Origin: Halomontanus rarus
GTDB lineage: Archaea; Halobacteriota; Halobacteria; Halobacteriales; Natrialbaceae
Assembly: GCF_017357405.1 (NCBI RefSeq)
Contig: NZ_CP071597.1
Span: 3,100,001 to 3,164,000 of the forward strand
Direction: 5' to 3'
Length of the DNA: 64,000 nucleotides
The translations under genes and the position numbers were made by a program. Positions 8,645-16,935 of this stretch are shown here, piece after piece; position 1 is the stretch's first letter, and every line of letters begins with the position of its first letter. The notes beneath the pieces are model-generated. The model had not been told where the DNA came from. It ran no database searches and was given only the letters and a program-made list of their open reading frames with translations.

Positions 8645-9649
8645 ATCGCACCCGACCGCTACCTGTTTTCCAACCTCGACGAACTCTACGACACCGCTGC
8701 CCAACTTCCCGAAACCGAAGCCGGCCAGATCTATGCCGCGCCACCCGAGGACGACCGGTTTGATCGAATTGGTTGGCGCCGTGCGCTCTACCTTGATGAC
8801 CGAGAGAACCCAGTCGGAGATGTCTCCGCAAACGACGATCACTACCATGTCCATGAGTACGGCGATGTGATCGAAGCCGTGGCAAGCGGTCTCGACCGGT
8901 ACGACGATACGGTAACGCCAAAGGGTCACGTCGCACTCTCCAATGCCGGACATCTGATGTCCGCGTACATCGATTTCGACGGAATCGAAGCAGCGCCGAC
9001 CGATGACGACGTGATCGATCTCGGATTGAAGATCCGGACCGGGCACACCGGGTTCCATGGACTCAAATACGATGTTGGCGCGGTCCGCCAAGTCTGCACG
9101 AACGGGATGGTCGCGTTCGATTCTGATCTCCAGCTGGAGCAGACTCATCAGGAGCCACTGCAGTACGGGATGGCTCGACAAGCGGTGGATGCTATCGTCG
9201 ACGGCGCGGATCTCGTCGAACAACGACTGCAGACCGCTGCAGACCGGTCGTTTCACTCGACGGATGAAGCCCTGCTCGGGCTCATGGATCTCGGACTGGA
9301 CGCCTACTTCGAGGACGACGCAGTTTCGCTCCTTCGGGAAAGCCTCGAGACCGAACTCGAGGAGGCTCAGGATGCCCCGACGCTGTACGATACCTACAAC
9401 GCGGCAACACGTGCACTGACGCATCACGCGGAACTCTCACCGACGCGACGAGATGATGCGCTCGAGCAGGCGGCACGGCTGCTTGATCAGCATGGGCAAG
9501 TGCCGGATCCCGAGCCGTATGCCCAGGACATCCTTGAACGCCGGATCGATGCGGTGACGGATGATGCCGAGCCGTACTGGGAGGGCGAAGAAGAAGCGCT
9601 CCAGGAGTTGACCACGGTGCATGGCGATGACGCCAATCTGGCGGGCTAG
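8645..9649 (+). CDS. DUF932-family plasmid/phage-type protein, start codon apparently ATC
   Basis: The frame is open from 8639. The N-terminal part (RYLFSNLDELYDTAAQLPE, then YLDDRENPVGDVSANDDHY) reads as genuine protein well upstream of the first GTG at 8867. No ATG, GTG or TTG lies between the stop at 8636-8638 and that GTG. An ATC at 8645 follows GGTGAT by 5 nt and is the best start, giving 334 residues. The core (HVALSNAGHLMSAYIDFDG ... KIRTGHTGFHGLKYDVGAVRQVCTNGM) fits the DUF932 family common on plasmids and viruses, whose biochemical role is unknown. A frameshift near the 5-prime end is the alternative reading. Confidence 0.75.
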   Translation: MAPDRYLFSNLDELYDTAAQLPETEAGQIYAAPPEDDRFDRIGWRRALYLDDRENPVGDVSANDDHYHVHEYGDVIEAVASGLDRYDDTVTPKGHVALSNAGHLMSAYIDFDGIEAAPTDDDVIDLGLKIRTGHTGFHGLKYDVGAVRQVCTNGMVAFDSDLQLEQTHQEPLQYGMARQAVDAIVDGADLVEQRLQTAADRSFHSTDEALLGLMDLGLDAYFEDDAVSLLRESLETELEEAQDAPTLYDTYNAATRALTHHAELSPTRRDDALEQAARLLDQHGQVPDPEPYAQDILERRIDAVTDDAEPYWEGEEEALQELTTVHGDDANLAG

Positions 9650-9699
9650 GCCGGCAATCTCGCGGCGGAAAGACGGCTGGTGCAGACTGTATTGATGCT

Positions 9700-11760
9700 A
9701 TGGCTCCTGCGGGAGAGATCGAGCGGTGGCTGCGGCTTGCCGATCAGGCCGGGCATGCTGGGGATGAGCGTGTTCACCAGTTGTTGGCGGTGGCGGCGGC
9801 CACGGAGAACGATCGGTTGCAGCGCCGGGTGCAAACCCTCCTTGGCGTATTGGCGGTGCAGCAGGCGGCGTACCCCTTCCGGTACGAACGTTCGTACCCT
9901 GATCCGGAGAATAACGTCCTCGACCTCGGTGTCACCAAGACCGGCAGTCAGTACACGCTTCCCGTCGACGTGCTCCCGAAACATCTCCTCGTGGCCGGCC
10001 AATCCGGTGCCGGGAAAACCACGCTGTTCTACACACTGATGCAGGAGCTGTCGGTGCCGTGGTGGGCGTTCGACCTCAAACGCGACTACCGCCACCTCAC
10101 CCAGAGCGGCGACACGAGTGTTCTCGTCGTGCCGTGGCAACGGCTCCGGCTCAACCCGCTCTCCCCGCCGCCAGGTGTTCCTCGGGCGCGGTGGGCGCAG
10201 GTCGTGGCCGAGGTATTCGGTCACGCTCACGGACTGCTATCTGCATCGAAGAACTACTTCATGGCGGCAGTGATGGAGCTGTATGACTCAGATACCACCG
10301 GTGACCCCGACACTGAATCCTCTTCTCCAAATGCGGATACGCCGCAGCCAACTTTTCACGACCTGAACGCAGCGCTCGACGCTCAAACGGTCCAGCCCTA
10401 CAGCACCGAGTCTCAGTACCGCAGCCGTGTCCGGAACCGGCTCGACGGGATGCTCCGTGTTGCAGGACCGGTCTTCGACTGCCAACACGGCTACCCGATA
10501 ATCGATCTACTTGAGCAGAACGTCGTGTTCGAGTTCGACGGGTTACGCACGGATCTCCAGGACTTCCTCATGGAACTGCTGTTCGCCTACGTCTACGAAC
10601 ACCGGCTGGCCAATGCCACGACCGAACGCAATGCCGGGCTGCAGCACGTCTTCTTTCTCGACGAGGGCAAGCGCGTCTTCTCCGTCTACAAGGAGCGGAG
10701 TGACGCTGCTGGTATCCCGCATATCGCCGATGTAGCAGCCAAAATGCGGGAGTTCGGTGAAGGACTGATCGTTGCCGATCAGGAACCCAGTAAACTCACC
10801 GACTCGATCAAGGCCAACACCTACACCAAGATCCTGCTCCCGACCGGTGATCAGACCCAGTTCCAGGCGATGGCCGAGGCCATGCAGCTCTCCCGGCGGC
10901 AACGTGAGTACGCCCACCGGCTCGAAATCGGGGAGGGACTGGTGCAGGTCGGGCATCACTCCGCGGTCCCGGTCCGGTTCCCCGATACCACGGTCGCGAA
11001 GACAGTGACCGATGCCAATCTTGTAGCTCGATTCGAGCAGGAGTGGAAACGATTGCCTGCTGGACCTCAGTCATCCACTGCTGATTCCTCTTTATTCCTG
11101 GAGACAGAAGCGGTCGAATCCGGCGCCGTCACCGCAGCGGCGGCGACTGTTCCGCCCGAACCGGCAGAACGTGAACTCAGTCCGGATGCCCAGTGGCTAC
11201 TGGAAGATATCGTCGAACAGCCGTTCCGTGCAGTGACCGATCGGTATGCCGAGCTGGACAGCCGGTACAAAGGAGACCGGGCGCAACAGGAACTGCTCAA
11301 TGCCGGGTTTGTCACGTCCACGACCGTGCATCTTGGGAAAGGCCGTATCAAACTGTTCGAGCTGACCGCGGCTGGTCGAGCCTATCTGCAGAAACATGAT
11401 ATCGACGTGCAGCGGACCGGTCGCGGCGGGATCGAACATCGGTTCTGGCAGCACCGAATCAAGCAGGCAGTGGAGGCCGCTGGCGGCTCGGCTTGGCGGG
11501 AACGCGCGGATGCTGATGTCTACGCGACCTTCGATGACCGCACGATCGCGATCGAGGTGGCGATGGGGAACAATCAGCGGGAGATCGACCACGTTGAGAA
11601 GCATCTGGATGGGGAGTTCGATGCGGTGATCGTAGCGTGTCGGAATCAAGCTGTTCGGAAACGATTGCAGGAACGCGCTGCAGACGCTGATATTGATCGG
11701 TCGTCCGTTGCGTTTCGACTGGTTCGAGAGTTTCTCGGGGACGAACCGCCGGGGTTGTAG
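9700..11760 (+). CDS. HerA/VirB4-class ATPase with winged-helix and nuclease-like C-terminus
   Basis: A 686-residue protein with Walker A (GQSGAGKTTLF, near residue 102) and Walker B (HVFFLDEGKRVF, near 320). A downstream segment (GLIVADQEPSKL) is typical of HerA/VirB4-like motors found on haloarchaeal plasmids. After about residue 500 there is a winged-helix-like stretch with LFELTAAGRAYL. A domain with a DxYATFDDRTIAIEVAMG pattern follows near residues 605-625 and resembles the core of PD-(D/E)XK-like folds (acidic residue, then E-x-hydrophobic). No membrane segment is visible. A DNA-pumping or processing motor in transfer is likely. The nuclease assignment is an inference. Confidence 0.85.
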   Translation: MAPAGEIERWLRLADQAGHAGDERVHQLLAVAAATENDRLQRRVQTLLGVLAVQQAAYPFRYERSYPDPENNVLDLGVTKTGSQYTLPVDVLPKHLLVAGQSGAGKTTLFYTLMQELSVPWWAFDLKRDYRHLTQSGDTSVLVVPWQRLRLNPLSPPPGVPRARWAQVVAEVFGHAHGLLSASKNYFMAAVMELYDSDTTGDPDTESSSPNADTPQPTFHDLNAALDAQTVQPYSTESQYRSRVRNRLDGMLRVAGPVFDCQHGYPIIDLLEQNVVFEFDGLRTDLQDFLMELLFAYVYEHRLANATTERNAGLQHVFFLDEGKRVFSVYKERSDAAGIPHIADVAAKMREFGEGLIVADQEPSKLTDSIKANTYTKILLPTGDQTQFQAMAEAMQLSRRQREYAHRLEIGEGLVQVGHHSAVPVRFPDTTVAKTVTDANLVARFEQEWKRLPAGPQSSTADSSLFLETEAVESGAVTAAAATVPPEPAERELSPDAQWLLEDIVEQPFRAVTDRYAELDSRYKGDRAQQELLNAGFVTSTTVHLGKGRIKLFELTAAGRAYLQKHDIDVQRTGRGGIEHRFWQHRIKQAVEAAGGSAWRERADADVYATFDDRTIAIEVAMGNNQREIDHVEKHLDGEFDAVIVACRNQAVRKRLQERAADADIDRSSVAFRLVREFLGDEPPGL

Positions 11761-11827
11761 GTGATTCTACCAGTTCTGCATGCCACAAAGGAAAGAATAG
11801 GAGTCCGCTACACAAGGCTACAGAGTG

Positions 11828-12127
11828 TTACTCGTCGTCGTCGACGTGGATATCGACCTGTTGGGGTGGTTGCCGTGGTGGGAGGGGGCGTCGAAGCCGA
11901 GACAGATAGCGGATGATGTAGGCGAGTGCGAGTCCGAAGATGATAGTCGAACCGAGTCCGGGCTGCCCCTCCCGCTCTCGGCGCTCGTTCTCGTCTCGAT
12001 CACGGCCATTGATGAGCCACACCAGTATCCAGAACACGGCCGCGATCAGGAGGGCCGCGAAGAGCGGATGGATCTGGGCGGAGAATTCCCCGCTGACCGT
12101 GGCAGGGAGCCGGAGGATTGCGATCAT
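11828..12127 (-). CDS. Small membrane protein, last gene of the ubiquitin-like operon
   Basis: 99 residues with two hydrophobic segments (about 22-40 and 58-75) joined by a strongly charged loop (NGRDRDENERREREGQPG) and a Pro/Asp-rich tail. It starts 10 nt after the upstream membrane-protein gene, so it appears co-transcribed with the Ubl-E2-E1 genes. I do not recognise the family. Linkage suggests a membrane partner or target of the conjugation system. Confidence 0.75.
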   Translation of the reverse strand: MIAILRLPATVSGEFSAQIHPLFAALLIAAVFWILVWLINGRDRDENERREREGQPGLGSTIIFGLALAYIIRYLSRLRRPLPPRQPPQQVDIHVDDDE

Positions 12128-12137
12128 GGCCTGTTTC

Positions 12138-12731
12138 TTAGTGGTGGCGGTCGCGGTCTTCCTCGAACGCTGACTCGGGCGGCCACAGGGCGTTCTCTGG
12201 AACGTTTTCGAGCTGAGCCGGGTCCGGTTCGGGTGCGTTCTCGGCGTCCGGTCGTTCCTCGTTGTTCACCGCCCGCTGTTGGTCGGAAAGCCACTCCGGA
12301 ACGATCTTATCGTCTACCCAGTTCGGCCCGGAGTGGTCGCCGCGGACGTGCGCCGCAGCGTTGCGGAGGTATTCGTCGTCGTGAGCGCGGTTAATCATCG
12401 TCCGGAGCAGTCGAGCGTTCTTCCGGAGTTGCTCCATACCCGAGTCGCGGCTGGTGGATGCAGCGGTCCCCTTTTGGGCGCGGCCACCTGCTCTCCCTGT
12501 TCGTGCTGGTGGCCGTGTCTGTGGGGTTTCCAACTCGATCAGTAACCGCATCACCATTGTGGCTATCAGGAAGATGAAGCCAGCGAACTCGGGTAATGTC
12601 GGTAGCCCGGTAAAGAGCGTGTACATGAGGTAGCCGACACCGCCAAACATGAGTGCCAGCGATAGCCGTATCGGGACAACCATGATGGCCAAGATTCCGA
12701 TGACAGCAAGGAGCGCAACGAGGTTGTCCAT
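12138..12731 (-). CDS. Membrane protein in the ubiquitin-like operon
   Basis: 197 residues. The first 70 contain two or three hydrophobic helices (MDNLVALLAVIGILAIMVV... and FAGFIFLIATMVMRLLI). A basic linker (ARTGRAGGRAQKG) and a soluble acidic domain rich in Asn, Glu and Pro follow. It begins 17 nt after the JAB-E1 gene and ends 10 nt before the next membrane protein. I do not recognise the family. Lysines are few, so if it is a conjugation target the site would probably be in the linker; this is speculation. Confidence 0.78.
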   Translation of the reverse strand: MDNLVALLAVIGILAIMVVPIRLSLALMFGGVGYLMYTLFTGLPTLPEFAGFIFLIATMVMRLLIELETPQTRPPARTGRAGGRAQKGTAASTSRDSGMEQLRKNARLLRTMINRAHDDEYLRNAAAHVRGDHSGPNWVDDKIVPEWLSDQQRAVNNEERPDAENAPEPDPAQLENVPENALWPPESAFEEDRDRHH

Positions 12732-12748
12732 AGTTAGGTCACCGTGGA

Positions 12749-14278
12749 TCAGGGATCGGTTGTCGGGTGCTGTGCCAGGTCGCTCGCGAAGAACGCGGTA
12801 ACTGCGGGTGGGAACCAGTCCCTGGTAGTCCTGTCAGTCTGTTCAAGCGGGTTCGCCAGTGCGGCGTCATCCAGCGGTGCTGTCGCGATCTCCTGGTCGG
12901 CGGCCGAACTGATGGTGCTGTCACCGAGCGCGAGACTATTCCCGAGGCAGGTCGGACACGACGCGTTCGGATGCGTCTCGAGTAGCGCCTGGTCACCGCT
13001 GACATCGTCGTATTTCCGGAATGCGACCGGCGGCTGGGTACCGAGTGCCAGGCGTTTGACAGCGCTCACCGTGTGGGCAGCGGCTAACTGATTGAGATCA
13101 ATCACCGCCGGCTCTGGCTCGATGTCGGCATCGATATAGCCACGCTCGACAGCCGCCTTCTCCTCGGCGGAATCCAGTGATTCGCGGTACGCTTGATCCG
13201 GATCCCCGCGGTCAAGACAGTCGAAACAGGCTGTGACACCCGGCACGATCGTCTGGATGTACACCTCCATGCTCTCGATCTGTGGCGGGTCGGCGTCACT
13301 GGTTTCAATGACCGTACCGGCGTCGACATACGGGATGAGATGGCGCACCGCGAACTGGTTGACCCAGTAGCGGGCGGTCACTCGATCTACTCCTGCTACG
13401 ATGATATCGGCGTTCTTGAGATAGTCCTCCGTCTCTTGGACAGGACGGGCGATACTGATGATGTCACAGTCGGGATTGGCTTCCCAACACCGCTGGTGCA
13501 TCGCCGAGACTTTCAGCTGCCCGACGTCACCATGTGTACAGCCAGGAAGTCGCGGCAGGTTCGAGACTTCGATTTCATCCGGATCGATCAGTGTGAGTTT
13601 GCCGATACCGAGCCGGGCCAGCGTCTGCGCCAGGATGCTGCCGATTCCACCACAGCCAACGACCGCGACATGGGTATTCGCCAGCTTTGTCTGCCCAGCT
13701 TCACCGAACGCGCGGAGATGGCGATCGAATCGTTCTGTATCGACCGCCGGAGCATCTGGGGCAGCTGTGTGGGTCGGGCGAACCGGCTGTTCCAACTCCC
13801 ATTCGCCTTTGATGTCGACGGCAACCGGTCGGCTGTCGTCTGCAGTCACCCGTTCGATACGCATTTCCTCGTGGCCAAGCACGCCGAACAACAAGTCTCG
13901 GTCGGGGTAGAGCGTGGTCAACCATTTCCGGAATCGGTCGATCAGCTGACGATCGAGTGTACTGAACCAGGCTGTATCCGTGAACGGGTGCGAGTGAAAA
14001 AATACGGGATGCAGATCTCGGCTGGTACACCGCGAGATGAACTCCCGCTCACATGCGGTCGTGGGACGGCATGACCCCGGACTAGAGTGGCGATGGTTCT
14101 CGTCGGGCACCTGTTCGACTTCAGTGAGAAGGAGGTCGTTGCCGGAACGACTGCAATACCCGAACGCAACGCGCTCACGACCATCTGGACGTAGCAATGC
14201 GTCGCGGAGCGCGGTGACGGCCGGCGCCGGAATGCGAATCGTGGTCTGCGGTGTTGTGGTAGCAGTGGATCCGGACAT
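12749..14278 (-). CDS. JAB/MPN metalloprotease fused to ThiF/E1-like adenylating enzyme
   Basis: 509 residues from the ATG at 14278, chosen because an earlier ATG would overlap the E2 gene. The N-terminal JAB domain carries H95-S-H97-P with S106 and D109, the metal-binding JAMM pattern with one extra residue in the loop. JAMM enzymes trim or remove Ub-like proteins. The ThiF/E1 domain follows: the nucleotide-binding loop VVGCGGIGS lies near residue 209, LTLIDPDEIEVSNLPR after it, and an ADIIVAGVD segment further on. A pair of CxxC motifs (CFDC near 351, CPTC near 442) likely bind zinc. The catalytic cysteine was not assigned. It is the third gene of the Ubl-E2-E1 operon, 10 nt after E2. Confidence 0.92.
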   Translation of the reverse strand: MSGSTATTTPQTTIRIPAPAVTALRDALLRPDGRERVAFGYCSRSGNDLLLTEVEQVPDENHRHSSPGSCRPTTACEREFISRCTSRDLHPVFFHSHPFTDTAWFSTLDRQLIDRFRKWLTTLYPDRDLLFGVLGHEEMRIERVTADDSRPVAVDIKGEWELEQPVRPTHTAAPDAPAVDTERFDRHLRAFGEAGQTKLANTHVAVVGCGGIGSILAQTLARLGIGKLTLIDPDEIEVSNLPRLPGCTHGDVGQLKVSAMHQRCWEANPDCDIISIARPVQETEDYLKNADIIVAGVDRVTARYWVNQFAVRHLIPYVDAGTVIETSDADPPQIESMEVYIQTIVPGVTACFDCLDRGDPDQAYRESLDSAEEKAAVERGYIDADIEPEPAVIDLNQLAAAHTVSAVKRLALGTQPPVAFRKYDDVSGDQALLETHPNASCPTCLGNSLALGDSTISSAADQEIATAPLDDAALANPLEQTDRTTRDWFPPAVTAFFASDLAQHPTTDP

Positions 14279-14288
14279 GGTCGGAAGG

Positions 14289-14708
14289 TCAGTGAATTCG
14301 TTGGAGGAACGATTTGGGCGCTGGGTCTTGCAACGGGTTGCGGACAGAGGGATGAGCCAGTGAGGCCCGAACGACATCCATAAAGTCGATGTTGTCGTCG
14401 GTCGTCACCAGCTCAAAGCGTTCCCACGGGATATGGTGCGTACACCACCGTTTCCACCCGTCGAACTTGCACTGCATTCGATGGACAACCGGTCCCTGGG
14501 TATAGTGCAGGTTCTCTGGGATGTAGATGGCGGGCTGCATCCGTGGATACGCATCTGGATACCGGATGAACAGTGGGGCCTCGCGTGGCTGCCAGCCATC
14601 GGGGTAGTCGTAGTTCTCGAGCAGTAACCGGGTGTGACCCTCGGACAGCCGGACACGGTACTGGCTGCTGAAGGTGTGGTAGTCGAGGTGGATCTGGCGT
14701 TCGTTCAT
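14289..14708 (-). CDS. Prokaryotic E2-like (UBC-fold) protein, E2_E type
   Basis: 139 residues. The segment FIRYPDAYPRMQPAIYIPENLHY matches the central strand pattern of UBC folds (YPxxxP). GWKRWCTHHIPW (residues 84-95), followed by a C-terminal helix beginning NIDFMDVVRASL, resembles the W-x-RWSRH signature of the prokaryotic E2 family E. Candidate catalytic cysteines are C80 and C89. E2 enzymes accept an activated Ub-like protein from E1 and pass it to a target. The gene lies 29 nt after the Ub-like gene and 10 nt before JAB-E1. The family assignment is from recalled motifs. Confidence 0.85.
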   Translation of the reverse strand: MNERQIHLDYHTFSSQYRVRLSEGHTRLLLENYDYPDGWQPREAPLFIRYPDAYPRMQPAIYIPENLHYTQGPVVHRMQCKFDGWKRWCTHHIPWERFELVTTDDNIDFMDVVRASLAHPSVRNPLQDPAPKSFLQRIH

Positions 14709-14737
14709 CCGTGGATTGGTGGTATGGCCGGCGTGGT

Positions 14738-15010
14738 TCAGGCCGCACCGAAGATGTTCTTATCTTTGTCGATCGGCTGGAAGCTCAGTGTCTCGCCGGG
14801 CGGCACGTGCTCGAGGACGATGTCATCATCATTGAGACCGACCAGGTTATCTCTATCACGGTAGGTTGCGATGTCGTCAGGATCGGCACCGGCCATCTCT
14901 TTGAGTTCGGCAACAGTGGTCTGCTGGTCCAGCGTCACCGGGTCGCCGTTGACGATGACGGTTGTTCCATCGCTGTCCGGGGAATCACTGGATCGCATGA
15001 GGTCGCCCAT
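14738..15010 (-). CDS. Ubiquitin-like (multiubiquitin-type) beta-grasp protein
   Basis: 90 residues from the ATG at 15010; a second ATG at 14998 would remove four. After a short acidic leader the sequence VIVNGDPVTL, then TTVAELKEMAG and DDDIVLEHVPPGETLSF has the strand-helix-strand layout of a single beta-grasp domain. It is closest in style to prokaryotic multiubiquitin domains. The C-terminus is KDKNIFGAA and lacks a visible GG, so processing or a different conjugation end would be needed. It is the first gene of the operon, divergent from the ArsR-like regulator at 15149. Confidence 0.82.
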   Translation of the reverse strand: MGDLMRSSDSPDSDGTTVIVNGDPVTLDQQTTVAELKEMAGADPDDIATYRDRDNLVGLNDDDIVLEHVPPGETLSFQPIDKDKNIFGAA

Positions 15011-15035
15011 GCTTCTCGTTATGCAGCCAGTGAGG

Positions 15036-15044
15036 TTAAAGCTT
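15036..15044 (-). promoter_or_regulatory. TATA box of the ubiquitin-like operon
   Basis: On the minus strand GCTTTAACC is centred about 30 nt before the ATG at 15010, preceded by an A-rich stretch that could act as a BRE. This predicts a nearly leaderless transcript of the five-gene operon. Confidence 0.45.
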
Positions 15045-15148
15045 TTGCTGTCCCTAAAGCAATTACTTAACACCAGCAATCAGTGACCGAGAAGCGGTGG
15101 TAGGAGAAACAGCGGGAGTTATACAGGGCGGAATGAGTATCACGAAGC

Positions 15149-15619
15149 ATGGACGACGTTCCCCGGTCAGTATCGGTATTGGCGGAGTTGTTTGCCGGGC
15201 TGGGGAATGCAAATCGGTTGGCGACGTTGCTCGGACTGTATCGCGGGGAGTCCGTTGCGGCGATTGCTGACACAGTCCCGATCACAGAGCAGGGCGTACG
15301 CCAGCACGCGGATCGCCTCGTAGAGGCTGGACTCGTGTATCGACCGGAAACCGCTGATGAGCTATATGCGGTGACGCCGCTCGGCGTATTCTTCGCAGTA
15401 TTCGTTGAGGAACACCAGGATGCGGTGCTGCGAGTTGTAGACGCGGTAGATGAGGCGGAGGAGCAGGCCCGAGCGGAGTATGAGGAGGCGCCGCTGGCCG
15501 AAGAAACTCGAGAACGGGTAGTAACGGAGCGGAAGTGGGCGCTTGTCGAAGAAGAGCTAGCGGATGAATTGCAGCAGTTGCAGGAGGCGGCCCGTCAATC
15601 CGAGACGGACGAGAATTAG
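15149..15619 (+). CDS. ArsR-like winged-helix regulator
   Basis: 156 residues. The N-terminal winged helix (LAELFAGLGNANRLATLLGLYRGESVAAIADTVPITEQGVRQHADRLVEAGLVYR; wing with ELYAVTPLG) is followed by a long acidic helix rich in Glu that is likely a coiled-coil dimerisation element. The gene lies 138 bp from the Ubl operon start in divergent orientation, so it is the natural candidate for controlling that operon and itself. No metal-binding cysteine motif is present, so a ligand cannot be named. Confidence 0.88.
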   Translation: MDDVPRSVSVLAELFAGLGNANRLATLLGLYRGESVAAIADTVPITEQGVRQHADRLVEAGLVYRPETADELYAVTPLGVFFAVFVEEHQDAVLRVVDAVDEAEEQARAEYEEAPLAEETRERVVTERKWALVEEELADELQQLQEAARQSETDEN

Positions 15620-15765
15620 GATTCGTAGGGCCGCTGTCCTTGCCGTGATCGATTTGTACGTTGTGTGTACAGGTGATGTAGGTACAGGGAGAGCGTAGCG
15701 CCGAGGATAAATCCGCCGAGGGCGAGGCCGCGGACGAATGCTGCAGCTGCTTGATCCACTGTCAT
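15616..15765 (-). CDS. 49-residue single-span membrane protein
   Basis: A short frame from the ATG at 15765 encodes MTVDQAAAAFVRGLALGG, a hydrophobic helix (LALGGFILGATLSLYLHHLY) and a basic Gln/Arg tail. Its stop overlaps the convergent end of the ArsR-like gene by a few bases. The composition and positive-inside tail look like a real small membrane protein. No family is recognised. Confidence 0.5.
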   Translation of the reverse strand: MTVDQAAAAFVRGLALGGFILGATLSLYLHHLYTQRTNRSRQGQRPYES

Positions 15766-15813
15766 AGTCGTATTTTGGTATGGCCAGTTTTTAAACTATC
15801 AGTTCGGTGTTAG

Positions 15814-15823
15814 TTATATAAAC
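15814..15823 (+). promoter_or_regulatory. TATA box for the 15849 gene
   Basis: TTATATAAAC is centred about 30 nt before the ATG at 15849, fitting a leaderless transcript. The identical ten bases recur at 18635-18644 before the fusexin gene pair. Confidence 0.65.
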
Positions 15824-15848
15824 GAGCAGTGTCAGATAGGTCTCTGTA

Positions 15849-16169
15849 ATGTCTATGGATACTAGCAGTGTAGCGGCGCTGGGCGCCGATCTGGTGCTGC
15901 CGGCCTGGTCGTGGCTGGCAGCTCGTCCGATCCCGGTCTTTCTGAGCTTGCTTGCGCTCTCTATCGGGTTGGCGGTCAGTGAAATGCGGTATCGACACTT
16001 TTTCTCGGGGCAGATCGGTGTTGCTGGGGTCTTGTTTATCGCGGCGTGCGGGTTCTGGATGGCCGCGACCGGCGGTGTCGAGAAGATATTGGATAGCTTG
16101 GCGTCCACCGGGTTTGGTGTAGCGGTGATCGCGCCGATTGTGGCTTGGATTTATCTCAGCAATCGGTAG
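15849..16169 (+). CDS. Small polytopic membrane protein
   Basis: 106 residues with three hydrophobic segments (about 28-45, 53-73 and 85-103) and little soluble sequence. A second ATG lies two codons in. The TATA element 30 nt upstream makes it the first gene of the plus-strand surface module that runs towards the fusexin. I see no catalytic motif. It might be a pilin-like or scaffold subunit of the surface apparatus. Confidence 0.75.
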   Translation: MSMDTSSVAALGADLVLPAWSWLAARPIPVFLSLLALSIGLAVSEMRYRHFFSGQIGVAGVLFIAACGFWMAATGGVEKILDSLASTGFGVAVIAPIVAWIYLSNR

Positions 16170-16257
16170 GGAGGTATATTGATAGTAGCGTTGGGCCTCA
16201 CCGCAGCGGGCCGTAGTGACGGTGAGAGCACCCCCTACGGGAGGTGACTGCGAAACG

Positions 16258-16557
16258 ATGCCAATGAAAGTACTGCGCAAGCTGGACGACTGGGGCCTTC
16301 TACTGCTCACGTACGTTTCGACGCTGGTCTCCAGTCTCGTCTTGGTATTGGCCGGTTGGCAGCATCTCACAGCACCGGAAGCATCCACACTGGCGGATCT
16401 CCTGGCAATGATCGATGTAACTGTCTCGAGTTCGCTCGGGCTCAGTCTGTCCGGCGCACTCACCTTGTTTGTGATGCTTGTCGGGTTGACGGTGTTGCTC
16501 AACGGAGTGGGACTGGCACTGTATGTTGTGATGCAGCTACTGGATCGATGGCGATAG
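16258..16557 (+). CDS. Small membrane protein
   Basis: 99 residues from the ATG at 16258, which follows a strong GGGAGGTG ribosome-binding site by 9 nt; the same frame is open further upstream but without such support. Two hydrophobic segments (about 13-34 and 60-92) flank a short loop. It is followed by a T-rich terminator-like tract. No family is recognised. The strong ribosome-binding site resembles the one before the 16936 gene. Confidence 0.75.
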   Translation: MPMKVLRKLDDWGLLLLTYVSTLVSSLVLVLAGWQHLTAPEASTLADLLAMIDVTVSSSLGLSLSGALTLFVMLVGLTVLLNGVGLALYVVMQLLDRWR

Positions 16558-16570
16558 CCCGGTCACCCAC

Positions 16571-16588
16571 TCTTTTTCTTTCTTTTTG
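16571..16588 (+). terminator. T-tract terminator after the 16258 gene
   Basis: Three T runs (TCTTTTTCTTTCTTTTTG) lie 14 nt after the stop, typical of archaeal oligo-T termination, and precede a new promoter at about 16606. Confidence 0.55.
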
Positions 16589-16605
16589 CCTCCAACCGAG
16601 TACAA

Positions 16606-16935
16606 CTTTTAAAAGGGAGCGTCGGTGTAGTCTATATACATACTGTCTCGGTCGCTCCGCTTCGCCGTTCGGTGAACGGTGCGACTGGACATGCAAACAG
16701 GTGATGAGTGGTTACTGGACGCGCTATGCAGGACGGACGGGTCGAACAAACACGCGGCAGCCGGACGAATGGCGGTGCTCTCTCCGCCGACATTCCGGCA
16801 GCCGGGTTAAACGTCGCTCGGCCGATCAACGGGAGCCCTGATAGCACTTTTATCGGATTCTGTCTAGCGCCGCTCTCGCCTTCACAAACAACCACAACAT
16901 CTCGGCTGACTCCTTGCCGAGGGAGGTGATTTTCA
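16606..16935 (+). promoter_or_regulatory. Promoter and about 295-nt structured leader of the 16936 gene
   Basis: The stretch 16558-16935 holds no convincing gene. A TATA-like palindrome CTTTTAAAAG at 16606-16615 would start transcription near 16640. The leader contains a hairpin with stem CCGTTC (16665-16670) and GAACGG (16674-16679). A second hairpin, CTCGGC (16901-16906) and GCCGAG (16916-16921), abuts a perfect Shine-Dalgarno GGAGGTGAT at 16922-16930. Long leaders are unusual in haloarchaea, so control of translation or mRNA stability is plausible. Confidence 0.5.

Noticed and set aside
8594-9427. 277-residue minus-strand reading frame opposite the DUF932 gene
   Set aside because: It is antisense to a frame with clear family motifs and its own translation is Val/Ile/Arg-biased without domain character, typical of antisense frames in GC-rich DNA.
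13193-14074. 293-residue plus-strand frame over the JAB-E1 gene
   Set aside because: JAMM and ThiF motifs are on the minus strand; the plus frame has no motif.
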